Of a DNA stretch of 64,000 nt, positions 19,050 through 27,571 are shown one piece after another; position 1 is the stretch's first letter, and the number at the start of each line of letters is the position of its first letter. This DNA is from Holdemania massiliensis AP2. Its GTDB lineage: Bacteria > Bacillota_I > Bacilli_A > Erysipelotrichales > Erysipelotrichaceae. The notes beneath the pieces were generated by a model. The model worked only from the letters and a program-made list of their open reading frames with translations. It had not been told where the DNA came from and ran no database searches. Both the position numbers and the translations under genes were made by a program. The DNA is taken from contig NZ_HE998568.1 of the NCBI RefSeq assembly GCF_000327285.1, forward strand, positions 1 to 64,000, in the 5' to 3' direction.

Positions 19050-19103
19050 AAAAAGAATCCGCTTTTCGCCTTTATCGATCAAAGGGAAAAACCGATTCCT
19101 TTT
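19050..19103 (-). terminator. Terminator of the P-type ATPase gene
   Basis: On the minus strand GAATCGGTTTTTCCCTTT folds with AAAGGCGAAAAGCGGATTC and is followed by a T7 run, 14 bases after the stop codon. Confidence 0.85.
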
Positions 19104-19116
19104 GTTTTAAAACAGA

Positions 19117-21729
19117 TTAATGCTGCGACAGCCGATGAACCAGCTTCGTGATTTCCACAACGATCACCGGAACAAAAGCCAATCCGACCGCAATCATCAG
19201 ATGACTTGGATCCAAAGCTGCCATTGAGAAGGCCTTGGCCAAAAACGGAACATACATCACCAACAGCTGCAGTATAACACCGACCGCAAAGGCTCCCCAC
19301 AAATATTTGTTGGAGAAGATCTGACGCGAGAAGATACTGTGTTCACTTTTGACATTGAAGGCATGGAACAGCTGCGACAGCGCCAAAGTCACAAACGCCA
19401 TTGTCATGCCGATCTCATGCGCATCCCGATTACCTAAAACATACGAAATTAACGTTAGCAGGCCGATCATGATGCCCTGCCATGCGATCGTAAAGCCTAA
19501 TCCGTGGGCAAAGAAGCTTTCATCCTTCCTGCGCGGCTTGCGGTTCATGATGTCCGGCTCCGGTTCCTCCATGCCGATCGCAAAAGCCGGCAAGGAATCG
19601 GTGATCAGGTTGATCCACAACAGATGCACTGGCATTAACGGGACGCCAAGATTCCAGCCAGGAATCAACGACAGGCAGGAAGCACCGAATATTGTCAGCA
19701 CTTCGCCGATGTTGCTGGAAAGCAAGAACTGAACGTCCTTGCGGATGTTGTCATAAATTCCGCGTCCCTGCCGCACCGCATGGATGATCGTCGCAAAGTT
19801 ATCATCAGTCAGCACCATATCCGCAGCCCCCTTGGCAACGTCCGTGCCGGTAATCCCCATCGCACAGCCGATATCCGCAGCTTTAAGCGCTGGGGAATCA
19901 TTGACGCCGTCGCCCGTCATCGCTACAACATGACCTTGATCCTGCCAGGCTTTTACGATCCGCACCTTATGCTCCGGTGCTACCCGGGCATAGACAGAAA
20001 TGTTTTCGATCTGCGCTTCTAATTCAGCGTCGCTCATCGCACTCAATTCCGGACCGGAAATGGCTTTTTGTCCTTCTTCGAGAATTCCTAAATTTTTGGC
20101 AATCGCCATGGCTGTAACCACATGGTCACCAGTGATCATAATCGTTCGAATACCACCCTGCTTGGCCTGCGCGATCGCATCCCGCACCTCATCCCGCGGC
20201 GGATCGATCATCCCGCACAAGCCGACAAAGGTCAGATGATTTTCCACTTCTTCACTATCCAAGGTTTCCGGAATCGCATCCCAATGACGAACCGCTACTG
20301 CCAAAACGCGCAGCGCTTCCTTCGCCATCGTTTCATTGGCTTTGATCGACGCTTCTTTAAGTGCAAAATCCTCACACCGGCCCAATACGATATCCGGTGC
20401 CCCTTTGGTCATCGCCAGATATCCGTCTTGCGTCTGATAGAATACCGTCATCATTTTCCGCGTGGAATCAAACGCCAGCTCCTCGCTGCGGACATAGGTT
20501 TTTGCCAGCTCGGCTTTGGTTTCACCCATTTTATAGCTGGCTTCGACCAAAGCGGTTTCGGTCGGATCGCCGATCATTTTCAGCTTTCCGCCTTCTGGAA
20601 TGACTTCGCCATCCGAGCATAAAGTAAACCAGCGCATCAGCTCTTTGACCTCATTGTCCGCCGCTTCCGCTTTGAAATCCTGAATTCCAGTCTGCGGAAG
20701 ATAGGTCTTAACGACCGTCATCTTGTTTTGCGTCAAGGTGCCGGTTTTATCGGAACAGACAATGCTGGCCGAACCCAAGGTCTCCACGGCCGGCAGCTTT
20801 CTGACGATCGCATTGCATTTGACCATCTTATTGACACCCAAGGCTAAAACGATCGTTACAACGGTTGCCAAGCCTTCCGGAATGGCCGCCACCGCTAACG
20901 CCACAGCGGTTTTGAAGGCTTCCAGAATCCCCATCCCGCTGAACATTTCCATCGCAAATACAATCACGCAGATGATCAGGCAAAGCATGCCGATCGTCTT
21001 GGAAATCTGCGCTAATTTATTCTGCAGCGGTGTTGTTTCCTTGCCGCCGCTCATCAGCATGCCGGCGATCTTGCCGACTTCATTTTCCATCCCCGTTGCC
21101 GTCACGATCATCGTGCCGCGTCCATAGGTGACCACCGTGCTGGAAAAAGCCATGTTTTTGCGATCTCCTAACGGCAGATCTTCACTTTCCATCGCTGCAC
21201 TGGTCTTATTGACTGGAACCGATTCACCCGTCAAAGCGGATTCATCAATCTGCAGATTAAACGACTCAACAATCCGGCCATCACTAGGAATGAAATCCCC
21301 AGCTTCCAGCAGCACAATATCGCCCACCGTCAATTCTCGGGACGGAATCACTTTGCGCTGCCCTTCTCGGATCACCTTGGCCTGCGGCGCACTCATCTTT
21401 TTTAACGCTTCTAATGATTTTTCTGCGTTGTTTTCCTGCACGACGCCCAAGATCGCGTTGAACAGGACGACGATCACAATGATCAGACTGTCGATCCATT
21501 CGCCAGGATCCACGACAATCGAGATCAGCGCTGCCAGGATCAAAACAACAATTAACGGATCGGTAAACTGCAGTAAAAAGCGCTTCAGCAGCGAATCCTT
21601 TTGAACTTCCTGCAGTTCGTTATAACCATAGCGCTCAATGCGCTGCTGAACTTGCGGCTCGGACAGACCCGCGGACAGATCACTGCCCAATTCCTCGATC
21701 ACTTCCGACGCGGTTTGATTGATTTTCAT
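19117..21729 (-). CDS. P-type IIA cation-transporting ATPase, probable Mn2+ (or Ca2+) exporter
   Basis: 870-residue P2A ATPase. Seen: an N-terminal cation-ATPase domain, the M4 ion-site motif AAIPEGLATVV, the phosphorylation loop CSDKTGTLTQNKM, the hinge motif TGDGVNDSPALKAADIG, and a C-terminal cation-ATPase domain with four or more membrane helices. By sequence alone it would be called a Ca2+ pump. A yybP-ykoY leader directly upstream makes Mn2+ export likely, as for the riboswitch-controlled P-type ATPase YoaB of Lactococcus. The start at 21729 has AAGGAGG 8 bases upstream; ATG 21735 is too close to it. Confidence 0.93.
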   Translation of the reverse strand: MKINQTASEVIEELGSDLSAGLSEPQVQQRIERYGYNELQEVQKDSLLKRFLLQFTDPLIVVLILAALISIVVDPGEWIDSLIIVIVVLFNAILGVVQENNAEKSLEALKKMSAPQAKVIREGQRKVIPSRELTVGDIVLLEAGDFIPSDGRIVESFNLQIDESALTGESVPVNKTSAAMESEDLPLGDRKNMAFSSTVVTYGRGTMIVTATGMENEVGKIAGMLMSGGKETTPLQNKLAQISKTIGMLCLIICVIVFAMEMFSGMGILEAFKTAVALAVAAIPEGLATVVTIVLALGVNKMVKCNAIVRKLPAVETLGSASIVCSDKTGTLTQNKMTVVKTYLPQTGIQDFKAEAADNEVKELMRWFTLCSDGEVIPEGGKLKMIGDPTETALVEASYKMGETKAELAKTYVRSEELAFDSTRKMMTVFYQTQDGYLAMTKGAPDIVLGRCEDFALKEASIKANETMAKEALRVLAVAVRHWDAIPETLDSEEVENHLTFVGLCGMIDPPRDEVRDAIAQAKQGGIRTIMITGDHVVTAMAIAKNLGILEEGQKAISGPELSAMSDAELEAQIENISVYARVAPEHKVRIVKAWQDQGHVVAMTGDGVNDSPALKAADIGCAMGITGTDVAKGAADMVLTDDNFATIIHAVRQGRGIYDNIRKDVQFLLSSNIGEVLTIFGASCLSLIPGWNLGVPLMPVHLLWINLITDSLPAFAIGMEEPEPDIMNRKPRRKDESFFAHGLGFTIAWQGIMIGLLTLISYVLGNRDAHEIGMTMAFVTLALSQLFHAFNVKSEHSIFSRQIFSNKYLWGAFAVGVILQLLVMYVPFLAKAFSMAALDPSHLMIAVGLAFVPVIVVEITKLVHRLSQH

Positions 21730-21756
21730 ACCCATTTCCTCCTTCGCTGCCTTCAT

Positions 21757-21905
21757 TAAAAAAAGGCAAGCCTACCTTCATAACCTGAAGATAACGGTCT
21801 TGCCCATCATTTCTGATCGCTGCATCCGGATCTGACAGAAGCAGATCGTGATGACGAATACAGCACGCATCGCTGCGCAGCTACTCCCCACTATTCCAAT
21901 GGCAA
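21757..21905 (-). promoter_or_regulatory. yybP-ykoY manganese riboswitch with terminator
   Basis: The minus-strand leader carries GGGGAGTAGC (complement at 21880-21889), CGTCATC, an ATCCGGATG loop, and the closing GGGCAAGACC (21796-21805). These are the conserved blocks of the yybP-ykoY aptamer, in order. The last block also starts a strong terminator stem ending in CTTGCC plus eight T's at 21757-21804. Metal binding to the aptamer is expected to free the gene from termination. Confidence 0.9.
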
Positions 21906-21909
21906 GCGT

Positions 21910-21938
21910 AATATATCATTCAGTTGAAGAACTGTCAA
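21910..21938 (-). promoter_or_regulatory. Consensus promoter of the riboswitch-ATPase transcript
   Basis: TTGACA (21933-21938) and TATATT (21910-21915) on the minus strand, spacer 17, directly before the riboswitch. Confidence 0.85.
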
Positions 21939-22065
21939 GATTCCCTCACTCAGTTTTAGACATTTAACCACAAGTGTAGCCCGGGGATTTTAATGTCTCT
22001 CTTCTATTGTAACCCAAAATGACCAATTCATCATCAATTATAGTGTTTCTTTACCGGAACTCTTC

Positions 22066-22095
22066 TGGACAGGATATGTTCTTCTGCGTTACAAT
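22066..22095 (+). promoter_or_regulatory. Promoter of acylphosphatase gene
   Basis: TGGACA (22066-22071) and TACAAT (22090-22095), spacer 18, about 30 bases before the start codon. Confidence 0.55.
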
Positions 22096-22126
22096 AAAAG
22101 AACAAAAGGACAAGGAGGAGCAAGTC

Positions 22127-22399
22127 ATGGAAAGAATATATGCCGTTGTTGAAGGTCAGGTTCAAGGCGTCGGCTTTCGCTGGTTTGTTCAATCTCTGGC
22201 CAATTCTCTGCACCTTACCGGCTGGATCAAAAATATGGAAAATGGCATGGTGGAAATGGAGCTGCAGGGTGAAACTGCCAGTTTGCACCAATTGATCAGC
22301 CGCATCCGCACCGGTGATCGTTTCATTCAGGTAGAAAACATCAGCTGCAAAACGATTGCGATTGATCCTCGAGAAAAGCGGTTCACAGTGCGATATTAA
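22127..22399 (+). CDS. acyP: Acylphosphatase
   Basis: Small cytosolic enzyme (90 residues) that hydrolyses acyl phosphates. The signature is complete: the phosphate-binding loop EGQVQGVGFRWF with the catalytic Arg, and the Asn of GWIKNMENG. The start at 22127 follows AAGGAGGA; the open frame reaches further back to 22019, but the upstream part has no family match. It is a single gene, convergent with the cas operon. Confidence 0.95.
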   Translation: MERIYAVVEGQVQGVGFRWFVQSLANSLHLTGWIKNMENGMVEMELQGETASLHQLISRIRTGDRFIQVENISCKTIAIDPREKRFTVRY

Positions 22400-22487
22400 T
22401 CATTATGAACGAGAAAGACGGAAGCCGTTTGCTAAACCGTTTTTCTTTTTGTTTGACGTTATCAAAGCTTGCTTCTATCCTCCAGTT

Positions 22488-24581
22488 TCACTTGGTTTCA
22501 GCCTGAACCATCGTTTTCATCAAACCTAAAATTGAATCATACTGTCCTTCTTCTGCCAAGATCACTTCCTCATCTGGCCAATGATACAGTTTAAGCAGTC
22601 TACGCTGAACTCGCACACTAGCGAGCTGGAGCTCCTTTAACTTAACAGTCTGTTGAAGCTTTAATTTTTCAGCAATTTTGGCATTAACAACCACCAAAAT
22701 TTGCTCAGGAATTTCTTGTTTAAATTGCTTTTCTACATCCACAAATGCACGAAGTTGTTCGGCTTTTAAAAGGTTCTTAACGATCTTGTCCTCATAAGCT
22801 TTTTTACTGCTGCTAACAAACGCTTCGGTTAACGCTTCACTTGAGATCAGACATTGACTTTTGATTCTCTGTTTAAAATCTTCGATATCTACGCGATCTT
22901 TCGCATCCGTGACAAAGCGATCCTCTACAATCGTAAAAACCCATTGTTCTTGTTTTATAATGGAACTAAGCTGCAGATAACTCGCCAAAGAATGAAGTTG
23001 ACAAAATCCATATTGAAACAGCCCTTCGATTCCAAAATCAAAATCACCGCAAGTAACCAATGTCCAATCCGCCCGCTTGCTTTTCATGCGTTTATGAATC
23101 TCCGCAATGACTTTTTTTTGATCCTTAATCAGCAAGGCATTGGAGTAATACTGAACATTCATGCCATTTTTTCTCATCTGATCCGCAGCGATTGCAGCTG
23201 TCAATTCATTATTAAAAACGGCAATCTTGGATCCACGATAGCTGCAAATCCAGTCAACCCAACTTGTTAAGCCCTGAAAATGCGGAATTTCTCCCTTCTC
23301 CAAGTTTAGTTTTACATGGGGAAAGAAGGTGGTCAAATCTTTGTGTTCGCACAGAAACAACGCGCATGGCGTAAGCCATTTAGCATTTTGAAAAACGGGT
23401 GCTTCCCAAAAATGAAAGGGTATCTCGGAAGTCAGCCAGAGCCAACAATTCCAATCCTGAGCTAACTCGTTCATCCAGCGCCAGGCTAGAGGCAGCTGCT
23501 TCGCATGTAAACCAAAATACCCTTTTTCCCAAATTATCGCACTACTTGGAAGCTGATGTAATTTGTACAATTCATTTGGATGATTGCTGGCTAGTGTTTC
23601 AAAGAAAAGTGCTTCCGACATAACTAAAATTGGTACACGCCACGAAATTGAAGTTATATTTTTTGAATCCTTATCTGAAGCTAACTTGAACTCCGTTGGC
23701 AAATAAATTCCGTTGACAATTTCATCTGGATTTTCTTTATCCAAGATCAGCATTTGCTGGATGAGATTGAGTACAGAATTAATCAGACTACTATAAGGCA
23801 ACAAGATTATAATATGCCTCAGCTTTTGTTTTTCAGCCACCCGTAGAGCGGATGAAAGTAAACCATAAAACCTTTCCATCCCCGGCGGTGTTTCACAATA
23901 AACCAACGGTGAAGAAATTTCAGCCTGACAACAGTTCTGATAGAAAACTGATTCGTCGCTAACCCTTTCACTTAGCTGTTGAAGTCGTAGGTTCCACCGC
24001 GGATCCGACGAATTCACTGGTTTATTACCACTTGAATCCGCGTAATCCGCAGCCGCTAAACAACTTAATAAAATTCGATAAGTTAAGGCCGATAGATGGG
24101 TTGTTTGGGTAGGAGCAGGTAATGGTTCAAGCAGCGCTTCATGAATTGCTACATACTGCTCGCAATGAGCTTCACTATCCTTCATGGCTACTTGAAAGCG
24201 AAAAGGATATTTTGCAGCCTTTTCCGCAAGCATATTGGGAAGTCCTGGACGATGATGAGCATAGACCAGTGTAGCTTCAGAACTTTCTTTCTGATCTCCT
24301 AACAGCAGTTTGACAGCCGCATCGCGGTGTTCAATCGGCAAAGCTTCAAGATGCCCCTCCATTTTGTGCAGTTCTTCCTGATTGGATTGATTCAGCTTTC
24401 CTAAATCATGAGCTAAGGCTGCACATTTTAGAATGTGGTAATAATCTTGGTACCGTTGTTTTGATAATGCTTGTTTCATTCTATCCAAGTTCATTAAAAC
24501 ATGCTGCGTTACGCCTTGAATATGCTTAGTATAGGGCTGAGCCGGGCGACCGTTTTTGGGACTGTGAGCCAGATAAATCAC
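22488..24581 (-). CDS. cas3: Cas3-like protein (type I-C lineage): HD nuclease intact, helicase signatures lost
   Basis: 697 residues from GTG 24581, which overlaps the cas7 stop (GTGA); TTG 24587 is an alternative. The N-terminal HD nuclease has all expected metal ligands: His20, His58-Asp59 (AALAHDLGKL), His85, His109-His110 (YAHHRPGLPN) and Asp179 (LAAADYADS). The SF2 helicase fold is still traceable, but its motifs are replaced. Walker A reads CETPPGMERF (229-238, no GKT). The DExH box is IIWEKGY (349-355). SAT is TSE (384-386). The RAGRxNR region is LQLSSIIKQ (about 536-544). The C-terminus still resembles I-C Cas3. Canonical Cas3 unwinds and degrades target DNA with ATP; this one should be unable to hydrolyse ATP. 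It is the last gene of the operon. No stop or frameshift interrupts it. Confidence 0.86.
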   Translation of the reverse strand: MIYLAHSPKNGRPAQPYTKHIQGVTQHVLMNLDRMKQALSKQRYQDYYHILKCAALAHDLGKLNQSNQEELHKMEGHLEALPIEHRDAAVKLLLGDQKESSEATLVYAHHRPGLPNMLAEKAAKYPFRFQVAMKDSEAHCEQYVAIHEALLEPLPAPTQTTHLSALTYRILLSCLAAADYADSSGNKPVNSSDPRWNLRLQQLSERVSDESVFYQNCCQAEISSPLVYCETPPGMERFYGLLSSALRVAEKQKLRHIIILLPYSSLINSVLNLIQQMLILDKENPDEIVNGIYLPTEFKLASDKDSKNITSISWRVPILVMSEALFFETLASNHPNELYKLHQLPSSAIIWEKGYFGLHAKQLPLAWRWMNELAQDWNCWLWLTSEIPFHFWEAPVFQNAKWLTPCALFLCEHKDLTTFFPHVKLNLEKGEIPHFQGLTSWVDWICSYRGSKIAVFNNELTAAIAADQMRKNGMNVQYYSNALLIKDQKKVIAEIHKRMKSKRADWTLVTCGDFDFGIEGLFQYGFCQLHSLASYLQLSSIIKQEQWVFTIVEDRFVTDAKDRVDIEDFKQRIKSQCLISSEALTEAFVSSSKKAYEDKIVKNLLKAEQLRAFVDVEKQFKQEIPEQILVVVNAKIAEKLKLQQTVKLKELQLASVRVQRRLLKLYHWPDEEVILAEEGQYDSILGLMKTMVQAETK

Positions 24582-25450
24582 AGACAATCCATCAAATCCC
24601 GCACCGGGGCAGCCTTTCCCACCAACAATTGATTGAGCTCAGCGACACTAGCCGCTAAAGCTTCACTGTCATAATCATGCCAGGAAAGAGCGATTTCTGA
24701 AGTTGTATTTTTCTTATGTGGAGTAAGCATCTCAATAATTTTGAAATCATTAAACGTGCCGCGCGGACGCTGATGCTCCACATAGAAAGCATGCCGAAGA
24801 TCAACCTGACTGCGGATATAGGAAGCTGTTTCTTTATAAACATGCGGAATTAAGCGCAGCAGCAATTCAATGTCTTTCGCCGTACAATGAGTTTTTTGAG
24901 CTGCCGTAGCATTGATAAAAAATGGCATCGCATACAATCCGTAAGAAACAATCCGATAAGCCAACGGAGCCATTCCTTTACTTTTATCATCTTCGACCGG
25001 CATCACCTTCGTGGTCGTCATTCGCTCAACGCGAATCGGATCCAAGGAAACACCCAAGCCAAATTGAACAACACCGGTAGCAATGAATGTTTTACTCTCT
25101 TTCTTTTCACCTTCTAAGAAAGTGGTACCAAAGACGCGAACATCCCAATATTTTGCTAAAAGCTGATCTGATGTTAGTTTGCGCACCTCTTCCCGTTGAG
25201 TTCGCTTACTTTCCAATATCTCATAACCTTCCTGATCTAGTCCCAATTCTTCAGCCACTTCTTTCCACAGCCAGGATTCCTTATCATCCACTAAATCTCT
25301 TAATTTCCGTTTGAAAGAAACAGGTGAGATTTCCCCACGCTTATCTTGTCGAATACGTGGATCACTATCGCGATCCGGGTCTCCATTAGGATTAGAATTG
25401 GTAACATCAATCAGCAGCAGTCCAGTTCCTCGGTTGATCATTTCATTCAT
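24578..25450 (-). CDS. cas7: Cas7 backbone protein, Csd2/Csh2 family
   Basis: 290-residue RAMP protein that would form the repeated backbone of a Cascade-type complex along the guide RNA. Diagnostic N-terminus: GTGLLLIDVTNSNPNGDPD, the Csd2/Csh2 signature, followed by DPRIRQDKRGEISPVSFKRK. A central ATGVVQFG and a C-terminal RPRGTFNDFKIIEM also fit. I chose ATG 25450 (AAGGAGG 9 bases before, eight-base overlap with the gene upstream) instead of the longer frame from 25519. It lies between the second cas8 fragment and cas3 in one operon. Confidence 0.88.
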   Translation of the reverse strand: MNEMINRGTGLLLIDVTNSNPNGDPDRDSDPRIRQDKRGEISPVSFKRKLRDLVDDKESWLWKEVAEELGLDQEGYEILESKRTQREEVRKLTSDQLLAKYWDVRVFGTTFLEGEKKESKTFIATGVVQFGLGVSLDPIRVERMTTTKVMPVEDDKSKGMAPLAYRIVSYGLYAMPFFINATAAQKTHCTAKDIELLLRLIPHVYKETASYIRSQVDLRHAFYVEHQRPRGTFNDFKIIEMLTPHKKNTTSEIALSWHDYDSEALAASVAELNQLLVGKAAPVRDLMDCL

Positions 25451-26408
25451 GCTTTGTTTCCTCCTTATTATTTGTATTTGCCTGCGGGCGAGTATTCTCA
25501 ATCCGCGCATAATAGCCAATCATCAGCTGTGCTTTTTGAGCAGGATCTAAGGTTTCGGAAATCTCTCCAAGTGCGATTTGACTGTTAACATCCTCTAATC
25601 GACTGAGAATCCATTTTACCCAATTTTCACGTTCACCTTGATAAGTATAAGCCCAAGCCCAATAAATCCTCAGCCGTTCAGCTAAGCGCTGATAACCGTC
25701 AAGCGGATTGTCCGCCATCACAAATAACAGATCATTGCCGATCAGCTGTGCCGGATAAGATTTATTTTGTTCTTTATTTCGTACGATAAAGCAGTATTCT
25801 TTGTGCAGCATATCACTAAGTTTCAGCATCTGCCCTAGTTGAAAAGGAACATCTTTCATATAATTCTCCTTCTTGATTTCTAATAACGCTAAAAGTATGC
25901 CAAACAAACCCAACCATCGCGCTGCAGTCTCAGCTTGATTTCGAGATGTTTTATCCACGGCTATCTGATCATTAACCATCCGCTCTCCAAATACAACTGA
26001 CAGAAATGGCATGCTTTTGGCTAAAGCGATCTCTAATAGATGAAAGATCAAATCCGCTTGATCTGCGGTCTGGGGATTTTGCGGCATATAAAGATCATAA
26101 ATTTCATTTATTGTTACAACACTGGTACTTGAACTTGTTAATCCCAGACTACTGTAATTCATCTTAAACAACTGGCAGATTTCCGCAGGTTCCACACATT
26201 TCACTTCCAAATACTGAACTTTTCGCTTTTTTATCATGGGAAGATCCAACACTGGAGCATTTTTGGAAGCATCCAGCCATCGCAACAAATTTGAGCAAAA
26301 TAGTTCAGTCTGCCAAACTTGTTCATATACAACCTGCTTTCTTCCGAGATCCAGCTCGCCTAATAGCATTAAATGAATTTGTGAATCTTTATTTTTATCA
26401 CGGATCAA
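25443..26408 (-). CDS. C-terminal half of a split Cas8c (Csd1), including the Cas11-like helical part
   Basis: 321 residues. The N-terminus (IHLMLLGELDLGRKQVVYEQ) looks like the middle of Csd1, where a Leu-Gly-Leu-x-x-x-x-x-Arg-x-x-Val strand precedes a long helix. The last third (LGLFGILLALLEIKK, LGQMLKLSDMLHKEY, DNPLDGYQRLAERLRIYWAW, QLMIGYYAR) matches the helical C-terminus of Cas8c, from which Cas11c arises in I-C systems. It starts at TTG 26408, two bases after the TAA of the previous gene and in a different frame, with AGGA seven bases before, so re-initiation is plausible. Together with its neighbour it gives about 707 residues, longer than the roughly 600 of a usual Cas8c. Confidence 0.68.
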   Translation of the reverse strand: MIRDKNKDSQIHLMLLGELDLGRKQVVYEQVWQTELFCSNLLRWLDASKNAPVLDLPMIKKRKVQYLEVKCVEPAEICQLFKMNYSSLGLTSSSTSVVTINEIYDLYMPQNPQTADQADLIFHLLEIALAKSMPFLSVVFGERMVNDQIAVDKTSRNQAETAARWLGLFGILLALLEIKKENYMKDVPFQLGQMLKLSDMLHKEYCFIVRNKEQNKSYPAQLIGNDLLFVMADNPLDGYQRLAERLRIYWAWAYTYQGERENWVKWILSRLEDVNSQIALGEISETLDPAQKAQLMIGYYARIENTRPQANTNNKEETKHE

Positions 26409-26410
26409 TT

Positions 26411-27571
26411 TTAATTCCTGCAGAATTTGCGCACAAAGTGCTTCATAAGCTCCAGCACTTCAGCCTGAAAGTCTTCACTTATCTCATACTCTGACAGATC
26501 TCCTAAAATCTGAGCTAAACAAGCATCATTCTGCGGATCTTGTGCAACATAGGCTAATAACAAAGCCGGTTTGTTTCGATGGGCATCGGTCATTCTTCGC
26601 CAGGTTTTATTCTCTCTTTCAGCGGCCGTCAAAAACGCCAGTGCATTGTTCATTTTATCGACTTCTTCCCGCCCTGCCTGAAATGCTTGTGAGCCTGAAA
26701 GCTGATAACGCTCTAGACACGTTGTTGTTTCTTTTTTTGAATAGAGATATGTCTGCCCCAGAACAGGCAGCACTGGATTCGGATATTTTCTGCCAATTCC
26801 TTTCACCAGCTGTGTCTCAAAGGGAGAAACCACAGTATCTGTTTGCTCTTGCTTTTCTTGAAGCAGATCAATTAAACTTCGCCGGGTCACATCTGAACCC
26901 ACTAAATTAGCATAGAGATGAGCTTCCCTAACTTCAAAATAAGTCATGACTTTGCATATATAGGGTTTCTTCTCGCGCTGCTTTTCATTCGGATTGAGCT
27001 GTCCGACAAACAGTTCCTTGAACAAATCAACCAAGGCCTCATCATCGCATCGCTCCAGCTGTTCTTTGATTAAATCTAAAAGCTGTTGCCCAAATCCAAC
27101 GGCTTTATCAGCACGCGGAAAAACATTCAGCAATTGACGCAGTGCGGCCAGTTGAGGTTGTGTACTGCTTTTGACTTCAGCTAGCTGCTCTTGCGTCCAA
27201 GTCCCAATTTGAAACGGACAATTCGCATTCTTGTCCAGTTTTAAATCCAAAGCGCTCAGCGTCTTAATCTTTTCCAATAGCTTCGATTTTTTCCACTTAT
27301 TCCGATCAAAATAATCACAAATTTCCAATGGCAATAACGGCGTATGTACACAAATTGCAGGAAAACTGTTGTGGTTCCCTTTGCTGTGTTTCCATAACCT
27401 TCCCATTTCTTCTTTTTCTAAGTACCGTACCCCAACGGGAACCCCATGCTGATCGATCTCAATCAACAATCCTATCTGTTTGCCAACGCTGCTGATATCT
27501 GGATGCACAGTTGGCTGCAGTAATCCCTGATGTTCAAGCGCCTGACTCAAGGCATAGAGTTCATTCAGCAT
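26411..27571 (-). CDS. N-terminal half of a split Cas8c (Csd1)
   Basis: 386 residues from ATG 27571, which has AAGGTG nine bases upstream and overlaps the cas5 end by 11 bases; the open frame from 27610 is longer but lacks a site. The beginning (MLNELYALSQALEHQGLLQP..HPDISSVG, then LLIEIDQHG) follows the Csd1 pattern of an N-terminal helix and an I-x-x-x-I-x-I-D-x-x-G strand. The end (MNNALAFLTAAER..WRRM..NKPALLLAYVAQDP) corresponds to the Csd1 segment just before its central strand. Cas8c recognises PAM and recruits Cas3 in I-C systems. Assigned by pattern and by position between cas5 and cas7. Confidence 0.66.
   Translation of the reverse strand: MLNELYALSQALEHQGLLQPTVHPDISSVGKQIGLLIEIDQHGVPVGVRYLEKEEMGRLWKHSKGNHNSFPAICVHTPLLPLEICDYFDRNKWKKSKLLEKIKTLSALDLKLDKNANCPFQIGTWTQEQLAEVKSSTQPQLAALRQLLNVFPRADKAVGFGQQLLDLIKEQLERCDDEALVDLFKELFVGQLNPNEKQREKKPYICKVMTYFEVREAHLYANLVGSDVTRRSLIDLLQEKQEQTDTVVSPFETQLVKGIGRKYPNPVLPVLGQTYLYSKKETTTCLERYQLSGSQAFQAGREEVDKMNNALAFLTAAERENKTWRRMTDAHRNKPALLLAYVAQDPQNDACLAQILGDLSEYEISEDFQAEVLELMKHFVRKFCRN

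Noticed and set aside
22420-22460. Hairpin after acyP as a terminator
   Set aside because: The T-rich tail is present but the CCGTTT/AAACCG halves are not complementary beyond four bases.
24878-25450. Cas7 start at 25519 giving 313 residues
   Set aside because: The extra N-terminus is the out-of-phase end of the preceding gene; ATG 25450 has a strong AAGGAGG and matches the Csd2 start.
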